Shown one piece after another: positions 1 to 7,752 of a DNA stretch of 11,903 nt. Origin of the DNA: Raoultibacter massiliensis. Lineage in GTDB: Bacteria > Actinomycetota > Coriobacteriia > Coriobacteriales > Eggerthellaceae. Numbering within the stretch: the first letter of the stretch is position 1; every line of letters begins with the position of its first letter. A model generated the notes under the pieces. The model ran no database searches and had not been told where the DNA came from. It was given only the letters and a program-made list of their open reading frames with translations. The stretch covers positions 45,572 through 57,474 of the forward strand of contig NZ_LT962671.1 in assembly GCF_900199545.1 (NCBI RefSeq), written 5' to 3'. The position numbers were made by a program, and so were the translations under genes.

Positions 1-1
1 G

Positions 2-70
2 TCAGAGGACTCCTACAGACGTTTCGCGGCCTATCTCGGGAGCCGACGAGACGAGGGCGATGGCGGGTAA
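2..70 (+). CDS. 3' end of an unidentified upstream gene (partial)
   Basis: The second reading frame is open from the first base and ends at a TAA at 68-70, giving a 22-residue C-terminus (starts SEDSYRRFAAYLG, ends DGG). It looks like a genuine protein end: aromatic and charged residues in helix-like spacing followed by a hydrophilic tail. It is too short to identify. By position it belongs to the ICE backbone left of the cargo. It could also be a chance open frame, since only 69 bases are visible. Confidence 0.35.
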   Translation, partial: SEDSYRRFAAYLGSRRDEGDGG

Positions 71-254
71 ACGGAGGGCGGCTTGCAGGCCAGACTGGGC
101 GACTGGCTCAGTTTCGGATACCGCCCACTAGGCAACTCCTCGCTGAGCGAGGGGACGATATCGAGCGGCGGCGATGGCAACGAGCATCGCGCCATCGCCG
201 CCAAGCCCCGCGACGCCGAGGTGCAGCGTCTGCCGCTCCGGAAGGAGCAGACGC

Positions 255-485
255 ATGGCAGTCGAATCAGCAGGATGCCCGTACGTCAAGATCCCCGTGC
301 CGATACAGGACACGTACTCGGTGGCGGAGATAGCGATACTCTTACGTGTGAGCAGGAACGCGGTCTACGAATGGAGCCTCCTCGAGGACGACCCCCTGCC
401 ACTGAGGAGGATGATGGGCAGAAAGAGGGGGCGCTTCGCGTTCAGGGACGAGCTCCTCGAGTGGAGCAAGCGGCACGCGACGTGA
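255..485 (+). CDS. Small helix-turn-helix DNA-binding protein (excisionase-like), copy 1
   Basis: This is a 76-residue basic protein. The start at 255 is chosen because GGAAGGAG lies about 8 bases upstream; the open frame extends further back to 174, but that stretch looks non-coding. Residues around QDTYSVAEIAILLRVSRNAV form a classic HTH of the excisionase/MerR-like type: a Y-S-V-x-E-I-A-x-L lead-in, then the recognition helix. A conserved basic segment (MMGRKRGRFAF) and the C-terminal DELLEWSKR follow. It is a close paralogue of the gene at 9116-9349, about 77% identical over 66 aligned residues. Such proteins in ICEs usually control excision, replication or transfer genes; the specific role here is inferred. 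The two copies bracket the cargo region. Confidence 0.8.
   Translation: MAVESAGCPYVKIPVPIQDTYSVAEIAILLRVSRNAVYEWSLLEDDPLPLRRMMGRKRGRFAFRDELLEWSKRHAT
447..472 (+). repeat. 26-bp perfect direct repeat, left copy
   Basis: These 26 bases, encoding DELLEWSK in the first HTH gene, are identical to 9311-9336 in the second HTH gene. They begin GACGAGCTCCTCGAG. This is the longest exact match I found between the paralogues. The repeats lie about 8.86 kb apart in the same orientation, so recombination between them would delete the whole cargo. Confidence 0.85.
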
Positions 486-556
486 TTGTAGTCAGACAGA
501 ACCTTTCAGGACGCCCCGCTCCGATTCGAGTAGAGATAGTTCCCGTCCAAATTAAC

Positions 557-585
557 TAGGCGGTTCATCGAGGCTCCTCCGCCTA
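557..585 (+). other. 7-bp inverted repeat downstream of HTH copy 1
   Basis: The arms TAGGCGG (557-563) and CCGCCTA (579-585) are perfect complements separated by 15 bases. No T-tract follows, so this is not a convincing intrinsic terminator. It lies in the 220-base non-coding stretch between HTH copy 1 and tetR, near the left edge of the cargo. It could be a weak terminator, a protein-binding site or chance. Confidence 0.35.
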
Positions 586-628
586 TCAAGCCAAGGCCGC
601 TTCTACCGAGATATCATGAGCGTAAGAG

Positions 629-657
629 TTGACATTGACTAACTTTGATGGCAAAAT
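629..657 (+). promoter_or_regulatory. Putative promoter of the TetR-family gene
   Basis: A perfect -35 hexamer TTGACA (629-634) is followed after 17 bases by CAAAAT (652-657), which matches the -10 consensus at 4 of 6 positions. Transcription would begin around 664, just before the operator-like motif at 668-685 and the tetR ribosome binding site. The stretch is clearly more AT-rich than its surroundings. The -10 is imperfect, so the exact start is uncertain. Confidence 0.55.
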
Positions 658-667
658 CCCCAACACG

Positions 668-685
668 AAAGATAGCTAAGTTATT
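668..685 (+). promoter_or_regulatory. Putative TetR operator, site 1 (upstream of tetR)
   Basis: AAAGATAGCTAAGTTATT matches 1369-1386 at 16 of 18 positions. It lies at the expected transcription start of tetR. The only two occurrences I found are in the two intergenic regions flanking tetR, which is the usual pattern for an autoregulated TetR-family repressor that also controls the neighbouring operon. A looser, possibly related CTAACTTTGA lies at 639-648 between the promoter hexamers. The motif is only weakly palindromic. Confidence 0.5.
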
Positions 686-705
686 TTTGGAGGGAGGTGA
701 CCGCA

Positions 706-1344
706 GTGAGCAACGGCAACTACCAGGAGACGCACGAGCGCATCTTGAAGAGCGGTCTTGCGGCGTTTCTGGAAGAGGGGTTCGAGAAGGCGAACCTGCG
801 CAGGATCTGCAAGGCTGCCGGCGTGACCACCGGGGCGTTCTACAAGCATTTCAAAGACAAGGAGGCGCTCTTCTCGGAGCTGGTCGAGCCGCTGGCGAGC
901 ATGATTCGCAAAGCTTACGCCCAGGGCGAGGAGCGAGGTTTCGCTGGGTACGACGAAGGGAAGCCCGTGACCCCGGAGCAGGTGCGCGCCGCGCTCGAGG
1001 CCAAGGCGGCGGGGACGCTCGCGACCACGGCGATGCTGTACTCCCATCGCGACATCTACGAGCTCCTTGTGTTCCGCTCCTACGGCACCCCCTACGAGCA
1101 CTTCCTTGACTGGCTCGTCGACGAGGAGGACAGGACCACCCTCCGCGTTCTCGAGCTGATCCACGGCGCAGAGAAGGCTCGAACCGTCATCTCGAAAGAG
1201 TCTCTCCACATCGTCAACCACGCGTTCTACAGCGCCCTTTCCGAGAATATCATCCACGCGAAGAGCGTCGAGGAGCTCAACGCGACGACCGAGGTCATTT
1301 CAACGTTCTTCAATGCGGGCTGGGAGAAATATCGCATGCTTTGA
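706..1344 (+). CDS. TetR/AcrR-family transcriptional regulator
   Basis: This is a 212-residue regulator of normal TetR length. An N-terminal three-helix DNA-binding domain covers about residues 8-55; the HTH is at 31-49 and ends in the family hallmark AFYKHFKDKEALF. The larger C-terminal region, which would bind a ligand and form the dimer, shows no recognisable substrate signature. The GTG at 706 is preferred because GGAGGGAGG (689-697) sits 8 bases ahead; an alternative GTG at 697 would overlap that ribosome binding site. The gene lies directly upstream of the transport operon in the same direction. Repeated motifs at 668-685 and 1369-1386 suggest that it represses itself and the operon. 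Its inducer is unknown; for a transport cargo it may be the transported compound or a related signal. Confidence 0.88.
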   Translation: MSNGNYQETHERILKSGLAAFLEEGFEKANLRRICKAAGVTTGAFYKHFKDKEALFSELVEPLASMIRKAYAQGEERGFAGYDEGKPVTPEQVRAALEAKAAGTLATTAMLYSHRDIYELLVFRSYGTPYEHFLDWLVDEEDRTTLRVLELIHGAEKARTVISKESLHIVNHAFYSALSENIIHAKSVEELNATTEVISTFFNAGWEKYRML

Positions 1345-1372
1345 CGACCCTTTCTTTTTTTTGCCGTCAAAG
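1339..1372 (+). other. 8-bp inverted repeat with an internal T-tract after tetR
   Basis: CTTTGACG (1339-1346) and CGTCAAAG (1365-1372) are perfect complements separated by 18 bases that include a run of eight T (1355-1362). The left arm contains the tetR stop codon and the right arm runs into the second operator-like motif. Because the T-tract is in the loop and not after the stem, this is not a standard intrinsic terminator. Transcription from tetR may continue into the operon. Confidence 0.45.
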
Positions 1373-1391
1373 ATAACTAAGTCATTATTAT
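1361..1391 (+). promoter_or_regulatory. Putative operon promoter
   Basis: TTGCCG (1361-1366) could serve as a -35 and TATTAT (1386-1391, 5 of 6 consensus bases) as the -10, with a longish 19-base spacer. The operator-like motif at 1369-1386 fills the spacer, so a bound repressor would block RNA polymerase. The promoter drives the ABC gene at 1418 and, given the tight packing, the next four genes. The -35 is weak, so confidence is moderate. Confidence 0.45.
1369..1386 (+). promoter_or_regulatory. Putative TetR operator, site 2 (upstream of the transport operon)
   Basis: AAAGATAACTAAGTCATT is the second copy of the motif at 668-685 (16 of 18 identical). The sequence continues to TATC at 1392, and outer arms GATAA (1372-1376) and TTATC (1388-1392) form an imperfect 21-bp dyad. 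It lies between the candidate -35 and -10 elements of the operon. Confidence 0.52.
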
Positions 1392-1417
1392 CCGAGACAA
1401 TAGATTGAGGTGGTGCC

Positions 1418-3211
1418 ATGACAGAGACAAGCGAGCAAGACCGGCAAAGGGACGAGGCGGGGCGGGAAGCCATCAGGCGCCTGTCCAGACCCGTCAAAGG
1501 ACGCGTCATGCTGGCGCAGGCGTTCACCGTGCTCTCGGCGCTTCTGTCCTTTGCGCCGTATTTGGCCTTGGTATGGCTGGGAGACCTATTCCTTGCAGGG
1601 GAAGGCCCGCTCGCGCAGGTCGATGCGTCCAAAGTGCACGAAATTGCGCTCCTTCTCGTTATGGCATTTCTCTCGCAGCTGTTCTTTCGCGCTCTTGCGC
1701 TCATCATCACGCATTTTGCCGATATGAAACTGCGCTACGTTATTCGCAAGGGTATCGTTGAGCGGTTGAGCCGCGCGCCTCTTGCTTGGTTTAGCGCTAC
1801 GGAATCCGGCAAGGTCAGAAGCGCTGTGCAGGATGACACGAAGACGGTCCACACCGTCATCGCACACGGACCGGTCGACCGTCTTAACGGCGTTTTACAG
1901 CCGATGGTTCTTCTGGCTTTCATGTTCTGGATCAATTGGCGCTTGGCGCTCATCGGTATCGCCACAATCCCCTTCTATTTCCTGCTGCAGGCGCTCTCTA
2001 TGAAGGATATGGGACCGAAAACCGCCGAGATGAACGGGCACCTTGCACAAGTGTCTTCGACGATGGTCGAGCTCGTGTCCGGCATCAAGGTGGTCAAAGC
2101 ATTCGGAAAAACAGGAGAGGCGCATCGTAATTACGCGGACGCCGCATCGGCATTCTCCCAGTCGTACTGGGACTGGTGCGCCCCGCTCATTGGGCTTTGC
2201 TCGATTGCCGGCGAGCTCATCTCCTCTCCCTTACTTCTGCTGATTAATCTCGGCGGCGGCGCGCTTGTCATGGGGGCAGGGTTGGCCACTCTCCCCCAGG
2301 TTCTCGCGTGCGCGCTGATAGCCATCGTGCTTCCGACCGCCATCAGCGCTGTCGCCAACAGCACGTGGTCGTACCAGATGGCCGGCGCTGCCGCAGTCAG
2401 GCTGTGCGAGATTCTGGACACGCCGTCGATTCCCGAGTCGAAAACCTCAAAGAAGCCCGACGGGGTCGTCGTTGAGGTGAACGACGTATCGTACTCCTAC
2501 GGCGATACCCAGGCCTTGCGCGGTGTCAGTCTTGTCCTTAATCCCGGCACCACGACGGCGCTCATCGGCCCGTCAGGCTCGGGTAAATCGACACTCGCCA
2601 CACTCATTGCACGCTTCGACGACCCGGAAAGCGGCTCCATCCGTCTCGGCGGCGTCGATCTGAGAGACATCTCCTCCCGTGATCTCTACAACATGGTTTC
2701 GTTCGTGCTCCAGGACCCGATGCTAATCAACGCCTCCATCGGAAGAAACATTTCTTTAGCTAAGCCGGAGGCTTCCCTGGAGGAGATTCGGGAGGCTGCC
2801 CGTACGGCGCAGATCGACGATTTCATCATGTCGCTGCCCAAGGGATACGACAGCGTTTTGGGAACCGACTGCTCGCTCTCAGGCGGTGAGAGCCAGCGCG
2901 TGAGTATAGCGCGTGCCCTTTTAGCTGATACGCCGATCCTCATCATGGATGAGGCCACCGCTTTTGCTGACCCGGATTCAGAGCTCGAAATCCAGAAAGC
3001 ACTAAGCGCCTTGGTCGAGGGCCGAACCGTTCTGGCCATCGCCCACCGGCTCAACGCTGTTCTAGGTGCCGATCAAATAGCCGTGTTGGAAGAAGGTAAG
3101 ATCGTCGCCCTTGGAACGCATGCGGAGATTCAAGACAACGAGCATTATCAGGCGCTTCTCAAGCAAGGAGGCCTCTGCGGCAGTGAAGAAGAGGGCGATG
3201 CAGATGAGTAA
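1418..3211 (+). CDS. Half-size ABC transporter, fused permease and ATPase (first of a pair)
   Basis: This 597-residue protein has an N-terminal six-helix ABC-exporter-fold membrane domain (about 30-330) and a C-terminal ATPase domain. The ATPase shows Walker A GPSGSGKST at 384-392, Q-loop Q432, signature LSGGESQ at 487-493, Walker B with D511 and catalytic E512, and switch H543, so it looks active. The segment after Walker B reads DEATAFADPDSE where ordinary exporters have SALD. From memory, AFADP is common in YbtP/YbtQ- and IrtA/IrtB-like proteins, exporter-fold pumps that import siderophores. The ATG at 1418 has GAGGTGG upstream. The stop overlaps the next gene by 8 bases, which predicts coupled translation and a heterodimer. 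The direction of transport and the substrate are inferred, and export remains possible. Confidence 0.85.
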   Translation: MTETSEQDRQRDEAGREAIRRLSRPVKGRVMLAQAFTVLSALLSFAPYLALVWLGDLFLAGEGPLAQVDASKVHEIALLLVMAFLSQLFFRALALIITHFADMKLRYVIRKGIVERLSRAPLAWFSATESGKVRSAVQDDTKTVHTVIAHGPVDRLNGVLQPMVLLAFMFWINWRLALIGIATIPFYFLLQALSMKDMGPKTAEMNGHLAQVSSTMVELVSGIKVVKAFGKTGEAHRNYADAASAFSQSYWDWCAPLIGLCSIAGELISSPLLLLINLGGGALVMGAGLATLPQVLACALIAIVLPTAISAVANSTWSYQMAGAAAVRLCEILDTPSIPESKTSKKPDGVVVEVNDVSYSYGDTQALRGVSLVLNPGTTTALIGPSGSGKSTLATLIARFDDPESGSIRLGGVDLRDISSRDLYNMVSFVLQDPMLINASIGRNISLAKPEASLEEIREAARTAQIDDFIMSLPKGYDSVLGTDCSLSGGESQRVSIARALLADTPILIMDEATAFADPDSELEIQKALSALVEGRTVLAIAHRLNAVLGADQIAVLEEGKIVALGTHAEIQDNEHYQALLKQGGLCGSEEEGDADE

Positions 3212-4958
3212 TTCCAAACGCTTCTTACCGAGACTTCGTCGTTATATGGACGAGGGTGATAGGCGCCAGCACCGTTTGGGAACTTTGCTCTACGCCCTTT
3301 CCGGCGTGATGTGCGGCATCGGTCTCGCCATCATGATGCCGGCGACCATGGCTCTCCAGTCCGGCGACCCCCAATGGGGCTTGACGTTTTGGGGCTGGGC
3401 AGTCGCGCTTGCGGCGGTGACAGTCGTCGGCTCAACAGCCTCGTTCTTCGGTACCAAGCTCAGCTATGCAGCGGGGTTAGGCTTCATGCGCAATATGCAG
3501 GTGGTCATCGGGAACAAGGTGTCGCGTTTGCCACTTGGCTGGTTTAAGGCGGATAGTGCCGGAAGGCTTTCGCGCATGGTTACGCAGGAAATGATCTCGA
3601 CCGGACAGGCCGCTGCTCTTTATGTTGGCCAGCTTATAAAAAACGCTGCCGCCGCAATCGTGTTCTGTGCTGCCGTGTGGCTTTGGAGCTGGCAAATTGG
3701 AATCATGCTGACGCTTTCCATCCCAATCCTTTTCCTTCTTCTGCGCGTTTCACAGGCATGCGTCGGAAAAGGAAACGGGTTAGAGGATTCCGCCGAGCGG
3801 GACATCGCCGCGAGGATAGTCGAGTTCGCACGATGCCAGGGAGCCCTGCGCGCCTGCCGTGCGGGCGCCGACTATGAGGAGCTCGAGAGCAGTTTCGTAG
3901 AAGGTAGAAAGCGGTCGATCCGCGGCCTGTGGTGGAGTGCCCTCGGCGAAATTCTTTCCGGAACAAGCGTGCAGATGCTCGTTGTGAGCATGATCATTGC
4001 GGTGAGCTACTTGGGTGCAAGCGGAAGCATCGGGGCACTTGAGACGGTGGTCATGATCGGCGTCGCATTAAGGTTCACCACGCTCCTCAACGAGATTGCC
4101 TCAGCCCTATTCGGTATGGAGGACCGCCGGGCAATGCTCGACGGCATGGACGAGGTCGTCGAAGCAGCCGAGCTGCCGGTTGTAGGCGAGTCGAGAGCCC
4201 GCCCGACCGATGCAAGCGTCCGAATGGGAGAGGTTCGCTTTTCTTACATGAAGGAGAAGCCAATCCTTCGTGGAGTCGACCTCGACGTTCCGGAAGGCAG
4301 TATGGTCGCCATTGTAGGCCCGTCTGGTTGCGGCAAGACAACTATGCTCAAGCTAATCGCGCGTTTTTACGACGTCGACGATGGAGCGGTCAGGATCGGC
4401 GGCGTAGACGTCCGCGATATGACGACAGAGGATCTTTTCGCTCGGGTGTCTTTCGTTTTCCAAGACGTCTATCTCTTTAACGACACGCTGAGAAACAACG
4501 TCCTTATGGCGAACCCAGATGCTTCGGAGGAGCAGCTTCGCGCGGTCGCTGACCTTGCCGGGGTGACGGAGGTCGTCGAGCGCCTTCCTGGGGGCTGGGA
4601 GACGCTGTGCGGCGAAGGAGGTCGCTCGCTTTCCGGCGGCGAGCGGCAGCGCGTTTCCATTGCTCGAGCGCTTCTCAAGCAAGCCCCCATCGTGCTCCTG
4701 GACGAGGCGACGTCGGCTCTCGATGCGGAAAACGAGAAGAACGTCGTTCGCTCAATAGAGACGCTCAAACGGCGCTCCACGCTTATCGTGGTCGCGCACA
4801 AGCTCGAAACCGTGCGCATGGCGGACAAGATCGTGGTCATGGATAGCTCGGGCAAGGTTGCGGAGACAGGGACGCACAACGAGCTGATCGCCCTCGAAGG
4901 AGAATACAAAGACTTCTGGGACAAGCGCAACGCAAGCTCCCAGTGGCAATTGGTCTAG
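3204..4958 (+). CDS. Half-size ABC transporter, fused permease and ATPase (second of a pair)
   Basis: This is a 584-residue protein if it starts at the ATG at 3204, which has GAGGG 8 bases upstream; the ATG at 3198 is an alternative with poor spacing. An N-terminal membrane domain (about 20-320) precedes an ATPase domain with Walker A GPSGCGKTT at 372-380, signature LSGGERQ at 476-482, Walker B D500/E501 and switch H532. The D-loop is the ordinary SALDAEN form, unlike the AFADP of the first protein, so the two subunits are not interchangeable. Both ATP sites look catalytically complete. The start lies inside the stop region of the preceding gene, fitting equimolar synthesis of a heterodimer in the cytoplasmic membrane. 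YbtPQ/IrtAB-like import is the favoured role because of the ECF and metalloregulator neighbours. The sequence alone does not exclude a drug or peptide exporter. Confidence 0.85.
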   Translation: MSNSKRFLPRLRRYMDEGDRRQHRLGTLLYALSGVMCGIGLAIMMPATMALQSGDPQWGLTFWGWAVALAAVTVVGSTASFFGTKLSYAAGLGFMRNMQVVIGNKVSRLPLGWFKADSAGRLSRMVTQEMISTGQAAALYVGQLIKNAAAAIVFCAAVWLWSWQIGIMLTLSIPILFLLLRVSQACVGKGNGLEDSAERDIAARIVEFARCQGALRACRAGADYEELESSFVEGRKRSIRGLWWSALGEILSGTSVQMLVVSMIIAVSYLGASGSIGALETVVMIGVALRFTTLLNEIASALFGMEDRRAMLDGMDEVVEAAELPVVGESRARPTDASVRMGEVRFSYMKEKPILRGVDLDVPEGSMVAIVGPSGCGKTTMLKLIARFYDVDDGAVRIGGVDVRDMTTEDLFARVSFVFQDVYLFNDTLRNNVLMANPDASEEQLRAVADLAGVTEVVERLPGGWETLCGEGGRSLSGGERQRVSIARALLKQAPIVLLDEATSALDAENEKNVVRSIETLKRRSTLIVVAHKLETVRMADKIVVMDSSGKVAETGTHNELIALEGEYKDFWDKRNASSQWQLV

Positions 4959-4982
4959 CAAACAGAGCAAAAGGAGGCTCAC

Positions 4983-5564
4983 ATGAAACTGAAGGACATC
5001 GCGACAATAGCGGTACTGGGAGTGATCGGATTTGCCCTCGGGATGGGCGTCGGCATGATAACAGGCATGTTCGGCGCGCTTTCCATGTACGTCTCGGCGG
5101 GATTTGCGGCCTTCTTCGTCGGTCCCGTTTACACCATCATGGCGCGCAAGGTGCAAAAACGGGGGACGGCCTTCTGCTTCTGGTTGATCTACGGCGTGCT
5201 CTACGCGATCATGGGCTTTGCCGTCGCGACGCCCCTGTGCCTGATCGCGGGCATCGTCGCAGAGATCATCGCCGGCGACTACGGAAACAAGAAGAGGGTG
5301 TGGCTGTCGTTTTCGGCATCGATGTTCATCTACTCGATGCACATGATAGTGTTCGTGCTCGTTCTGGGATCCGATGGGCTGGCGACTTTCGTCGAGAGCA
5401 TCTCGCTTGAACAGGCGCAGCAGATGGTGGCGATGTACACGGTCGATATGATGGTCATCTGCGTGCTGATCAATATTGTGACCGAGCTTCTGGCCGGGCG
5501 TTTCGGAATGTTCATTAACGACAAGTTCTTCGAAAAGGGCGCGAAGGAAAGCAGGCTGGGTTGA
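4983..5564 (+). CDS. ECF transporter substrate-binding S component (MptD/Trep_Strep-like)
   Basis: This 193-residue, strongly hydrophobic protein starts at an ATG with a near-ideal AAAGGAGG ribosome binding site. Five or six membrane segments are visible, at about 6-28, 30-52, 62-98 (probably two), 109-128 and 151-171, the usual size and layout of ECF S components. The glycine-rich first helix (GFALGMGVGMITGMFGAL) and the order S, T, double ATPase match the family annotated MptD-like or Trep_Strep. The S component binds the substrate in the membrane and docks on the T component. Relatives found beside exporter-fold ABC pairs have been linked to haem or metal-chelate uptake in streptococci and lactobacilli. 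The ligand cannot be predicted from the residues. The gene is 24 bases after the second ABC gene. Confidence 0.78.
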   Translation: MKLKDIATIAVLGVIGFALGMGVGMITGMFGALSMYVSAGFAAFFVGPVYTIMARKVQKRGTAFCFWLIYGVLYAIMGFAVATPLCLIAGIVAEIIAGDYGNKKRVWLSFSASMFIYSMHMIVFVLVLGSDGLATFVESISLEQAQQMVAMYTVDMMVICVLINIVTELLAGRFGMFINDKFFEKGAKESRLG

Positions 5565-6259
5565 TGGGGCGAACGGGTCTGCTCGACGGCGGGCGCGAGG
5601 GGCATCTGCACCCGCTGACGCTCTTCGCGCTGACGCTTCTGGCGCTCATCCAAGCGTTTCTCGCCAATCAGCTGGTATATGCCCTCGTTCTGGCGCTGTC
5701 GTTTCTCGTCCTTTTGGACGTCTCGCCGGCGTCCTTCTTGAGGCAGCTCGCGCTCTTTGCGGTGGCATGCGGGGTCGTGCAGCTGATCCTGCATGTCGAC
5801 ATCGGCTATGTCACGAGCATCTTCCTGGGCGTGGCGGTTTTGGTGGTGAGGGTCTTCCCCGTCGTCAACATCGGTTGCGCCCTCATGATGACGAGCTCCT
5901 CTAAGCTTCTGGCGAGCATGCGCAAGCTGCACGTTCCGAACAGAGCCGCAGTCGGCGCAGTCATAGGGTTGCGCTTCCTCGACGAGATGGGCGGCCGCGT
6001 GAAGGAGATAAAGCGCGGGATGCGGGTTCGCGGGCTGCGCCCGAGCCCGCTTCGTCCCGTGCACGCCTTCGAGCTCTACTTCGTTCCCCTTGTGTACAAG
6101 TGCCTGCACGTGAGCGAGACGCTCGTCTCCTCCGTGATTTCGAAAGGAATCGAAGCGGACTGCGAAAAGACGAGCTACCGAAGTCTCTCCTTCGGTCTGC
6201 TTGACGGAGCCGCCTTGGGCGTCGGAGTCGTTCTTTTGGGGGTCGCGGTATGGATGTGA
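5564..6259 (+). CDS. ECF transporter T component (CbiQ/EcfT-like transmembrane protein)
   Basis: This is a 231-residue membrane protein. The ATG at 5564 shares one base with the preceding stop (TGATG). Hydrophobic segments occur at about 17-50, 60-78 and 82-105 and near the C-terminus (about 211-231). The cytoplasmic coupling region carries RGMRVRG at 151-157, the first of the two X-R-G coupling motifs that grip the ATPases. The second expected motif reads SKG at 193-195, with Lys replacing Arg. The protein would join the S component to the ATPase and transmit ATP-driven motion. The next gene overlaps it by 10 bases, so the ECF subunits are translationally linked. Function as an ECF T subunit is well supported; substrate specificity is not set by this subunit. 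Confidence 0.83.
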   Translation: MGRTGLLDGGREGHLHPLTLFALTLLALIQAFLANQLVYALVLALSFLVLLDVSPASFLRQLALFAVACGVVQLILHVDIGYVTSIFLGVAVLVVRVFPVVNIGCALMMTSSSKLLASMRKLHVPNRAAVGAVIGLRFLDEMGGRVKEIKRGMRVRGLRPSPLRPVHAFELYFVPLVYKCLHVSETLVSSVISKGIEADCEKTSYRSLSFGLLDGAALGVGVVLLGVAVWM

Positions 6260-7698
6260 TTGACGTCGACATTCGGTCTTTCTCGTACAAGGGAGAAGAT
6301 CTCGCGGCGTTGAAGAACGTGCGGTTTTCGGTGGAGCGCGGCGAGCTCGTCGTACTCACCGGCAACTCCGGGTGCGGGAAGACCACTCTCATGCGCGCCA
6401 TGAACGGCTTGATTCCCGATCAGTACGAAGGCGAGCTCGATGGGAGAATCGAGCTTCTCGGGAAAAGCCTGGGAGAGTTCTCCTCCGGCGAGCTCGCCCG
6501 CACGATCGGCAACGTGTTCCAGAATCCGACCGATCAGTTCTTCACCCGCAAGGCGGCCGACGAGGTGGCCCTCGTCGGCGAGAATCTGGGCATGCCACGC
6601 GAGGAGCTGATCGAAAGGGTCGAGTCGGCTTTCGAGAGCATGAAAATCGCGCATCTGGCGGGCAAGGACCTCATAGGCCTCTCGGGAGGAGAGAAGCAGC
6701 GCGTCGCCATAGCCTCGACGCTCGTCTACGACACCCAGGTGATTTTCTTCGACGAGCCGTCCGCTAGCCTCGACCACGAAGGGATAGAGGACTTTCGCCG
6801 AATCCTCGCCGATTTGAAGGCTCTCGGCAAGACCGTCGTCATCGCCGAGCACAGGCTTTACTTTCTGGCGGATCTCTACGACAGGCTCCACGTCATGGCG
6901 GGCGGCCAAATCGTCGATTCGTTCGCAGCGGGTCGGCTTCGTGCTGAGGATTGCGCGCGCTATGGGCTTCGTGCACTTGATTTGCACGGCTTGAATCCGG
7001 AAAACCACCGTCAGCTTGGGGCAGAGACTGCCTCAATGAAGGGCGTTTCGGTCTCCGCAGGCGGGCGAGCCCTGATCGGGCCCTTGACGCTCTCTTTGCG
7101 AGAGGGCGAGGTTATGGGCGTCCTTGGGGCAAACGGAGTCGGAAAGAGTACGCTCGCCCGGGCGATGTGCGGCCTTGCCGGCGGTCGACAGGCCTTCTCG
7201 TGGGGAGTTCGGCCTCGGCAGAGGCTTCGCCGCTCGTACTACATGATGCAAGACGTCGATTACCAGTTGTTCTTCGACACGGTGGAAAACGAAATCCTGA
7301 CCGACCAGAAGAACATCGACAACGGCCGTCTCGATGAGGTGGCGCGTATCGTCAGGGCCATCGACCTATGGGACAAGAGGACCGAGCATCCGCAAAACCT
7401 ATCAGGGGGCCAGAAGCAGCGTTTGGCGCTGGCTTGCGCCTTTCTGAGCAGCAAGGAGATCGTCGTTCTGGATGAGCCGACATCGGGCCTCGACTTCATG
7501 CACATGGCGAGGATTGCCGGGCTCATCGAGGAGCTTGCCGAAGGCCGTCCCGTAGCTGTTATCACCCATGACCTTGAGTTCTTGTTCAAGGTCTGTACTT
7601 CGGCTCTGATGGTGGGGCGAGACGGCTGCGAGAAGGTCGACCTGCGGGCGCCCGGATCCAGCAAAAGCGTCCTTAGGTTCATGGGGTGCGTTCGTTAG
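6250..7698 (+). CDS. ECF transporter ATPase with two fused ATP-binding domains (EcfA-A'/CbiO-like)
   Basis: This 482-residue cytoplasmic protein fuses two ABC ATPase domains. Domain 1 has Walker A GNSGCGKTT at 38-46, Q91, signature LSGGE at 144-148, Walker B D168/E169 and H201. Domain 2 has Walker A GANGVGKST at 293-301, Q334, signature LSGGQ at 384-388, Walker B D408/E409 and H440. All catalytic residues are present in both halves, and the length fits the fused form of the EcfA/EcfA' pair. It would power the S and T components encoded just upstream. Its start lies inside the T-component gene (10-base overlap). Immediately downstream comes the decayed metalloregulator fragment, so this is the last intact gene of the transport operon. 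Confidence 0.88.
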   Translation: MDVIDVDIRSFSYKGEDLAALKNVRFSVERGELVVLTGNSGCGKTTLMRAMNGLIPDQYEGELDGRIELLGKSLGEFSSGELARTIGNVFQNPTDQFFTRKAADEVALVGENLGMPREELIERVESAFESMKIAHLAGKDLIGLSGGEKQRVAIASTLVYDTQVIFFDEPSASLDHEGIEDFRRILADLKALGKTVVIAEHRLYFLADLYDRLHVMAGGQIVDSFAAGRLRAEDCARYGLRALDLHGLNPENHRQLGAETASMKGVSVSAGGRALIGPLTLSLREGEVMGVLGANGVGKSTLARAMCGLAGGRQAFSWGVRPRQRLRRSYYMMQDVDYQLFFDTVENEILTDQKNIDNGRLDEVARIVRAIDLWDKRTEHPQNLSGGQKQRLALACAFLSSKEIVVLDEPTSGLDFMHMARIAGLIEELAEGRPVAVITHDLEFLFKVCTSALMVGRDGCEKVDLRAPGSSKSVLRFMGCVR

Positions 7699-7752
7699 TT
7701 GTCTTCACTCGACGTAGCGGAAGCCGATTCCACGTCCCTTCCCGGATGGCAG

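Noticed and set aside
83..559. Open frame from a TTG at 83 across the first HTH gene
   Set aside because: It overlaps the well-supported HTH gene in another frame, has no ribosome binding site of quality, and its product is Arg/Gly/Pro-rich as expected for an out-of-frame reading of high-GC DNA.
557..585. Attachment site at the left edge of the cargo
   Set aside because: The inverted repeat here has no matching copy near 8500-8830, and no integrase or target gene remnant is visible.
676..1257. 193-residue antisense open frame over tetR
   Set aside because: The sense frame encodes a clear TetR protein. The antisense frame is a high-GC shadow without recognisable motifs.
5330..6109. 259-residue antisense open frame over the S and T component genes
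   Set aside because: The product is rich in His, Arg and Gln, typical of antisense reading of hydrophobic membrane genes. Both sense genes are well supported.
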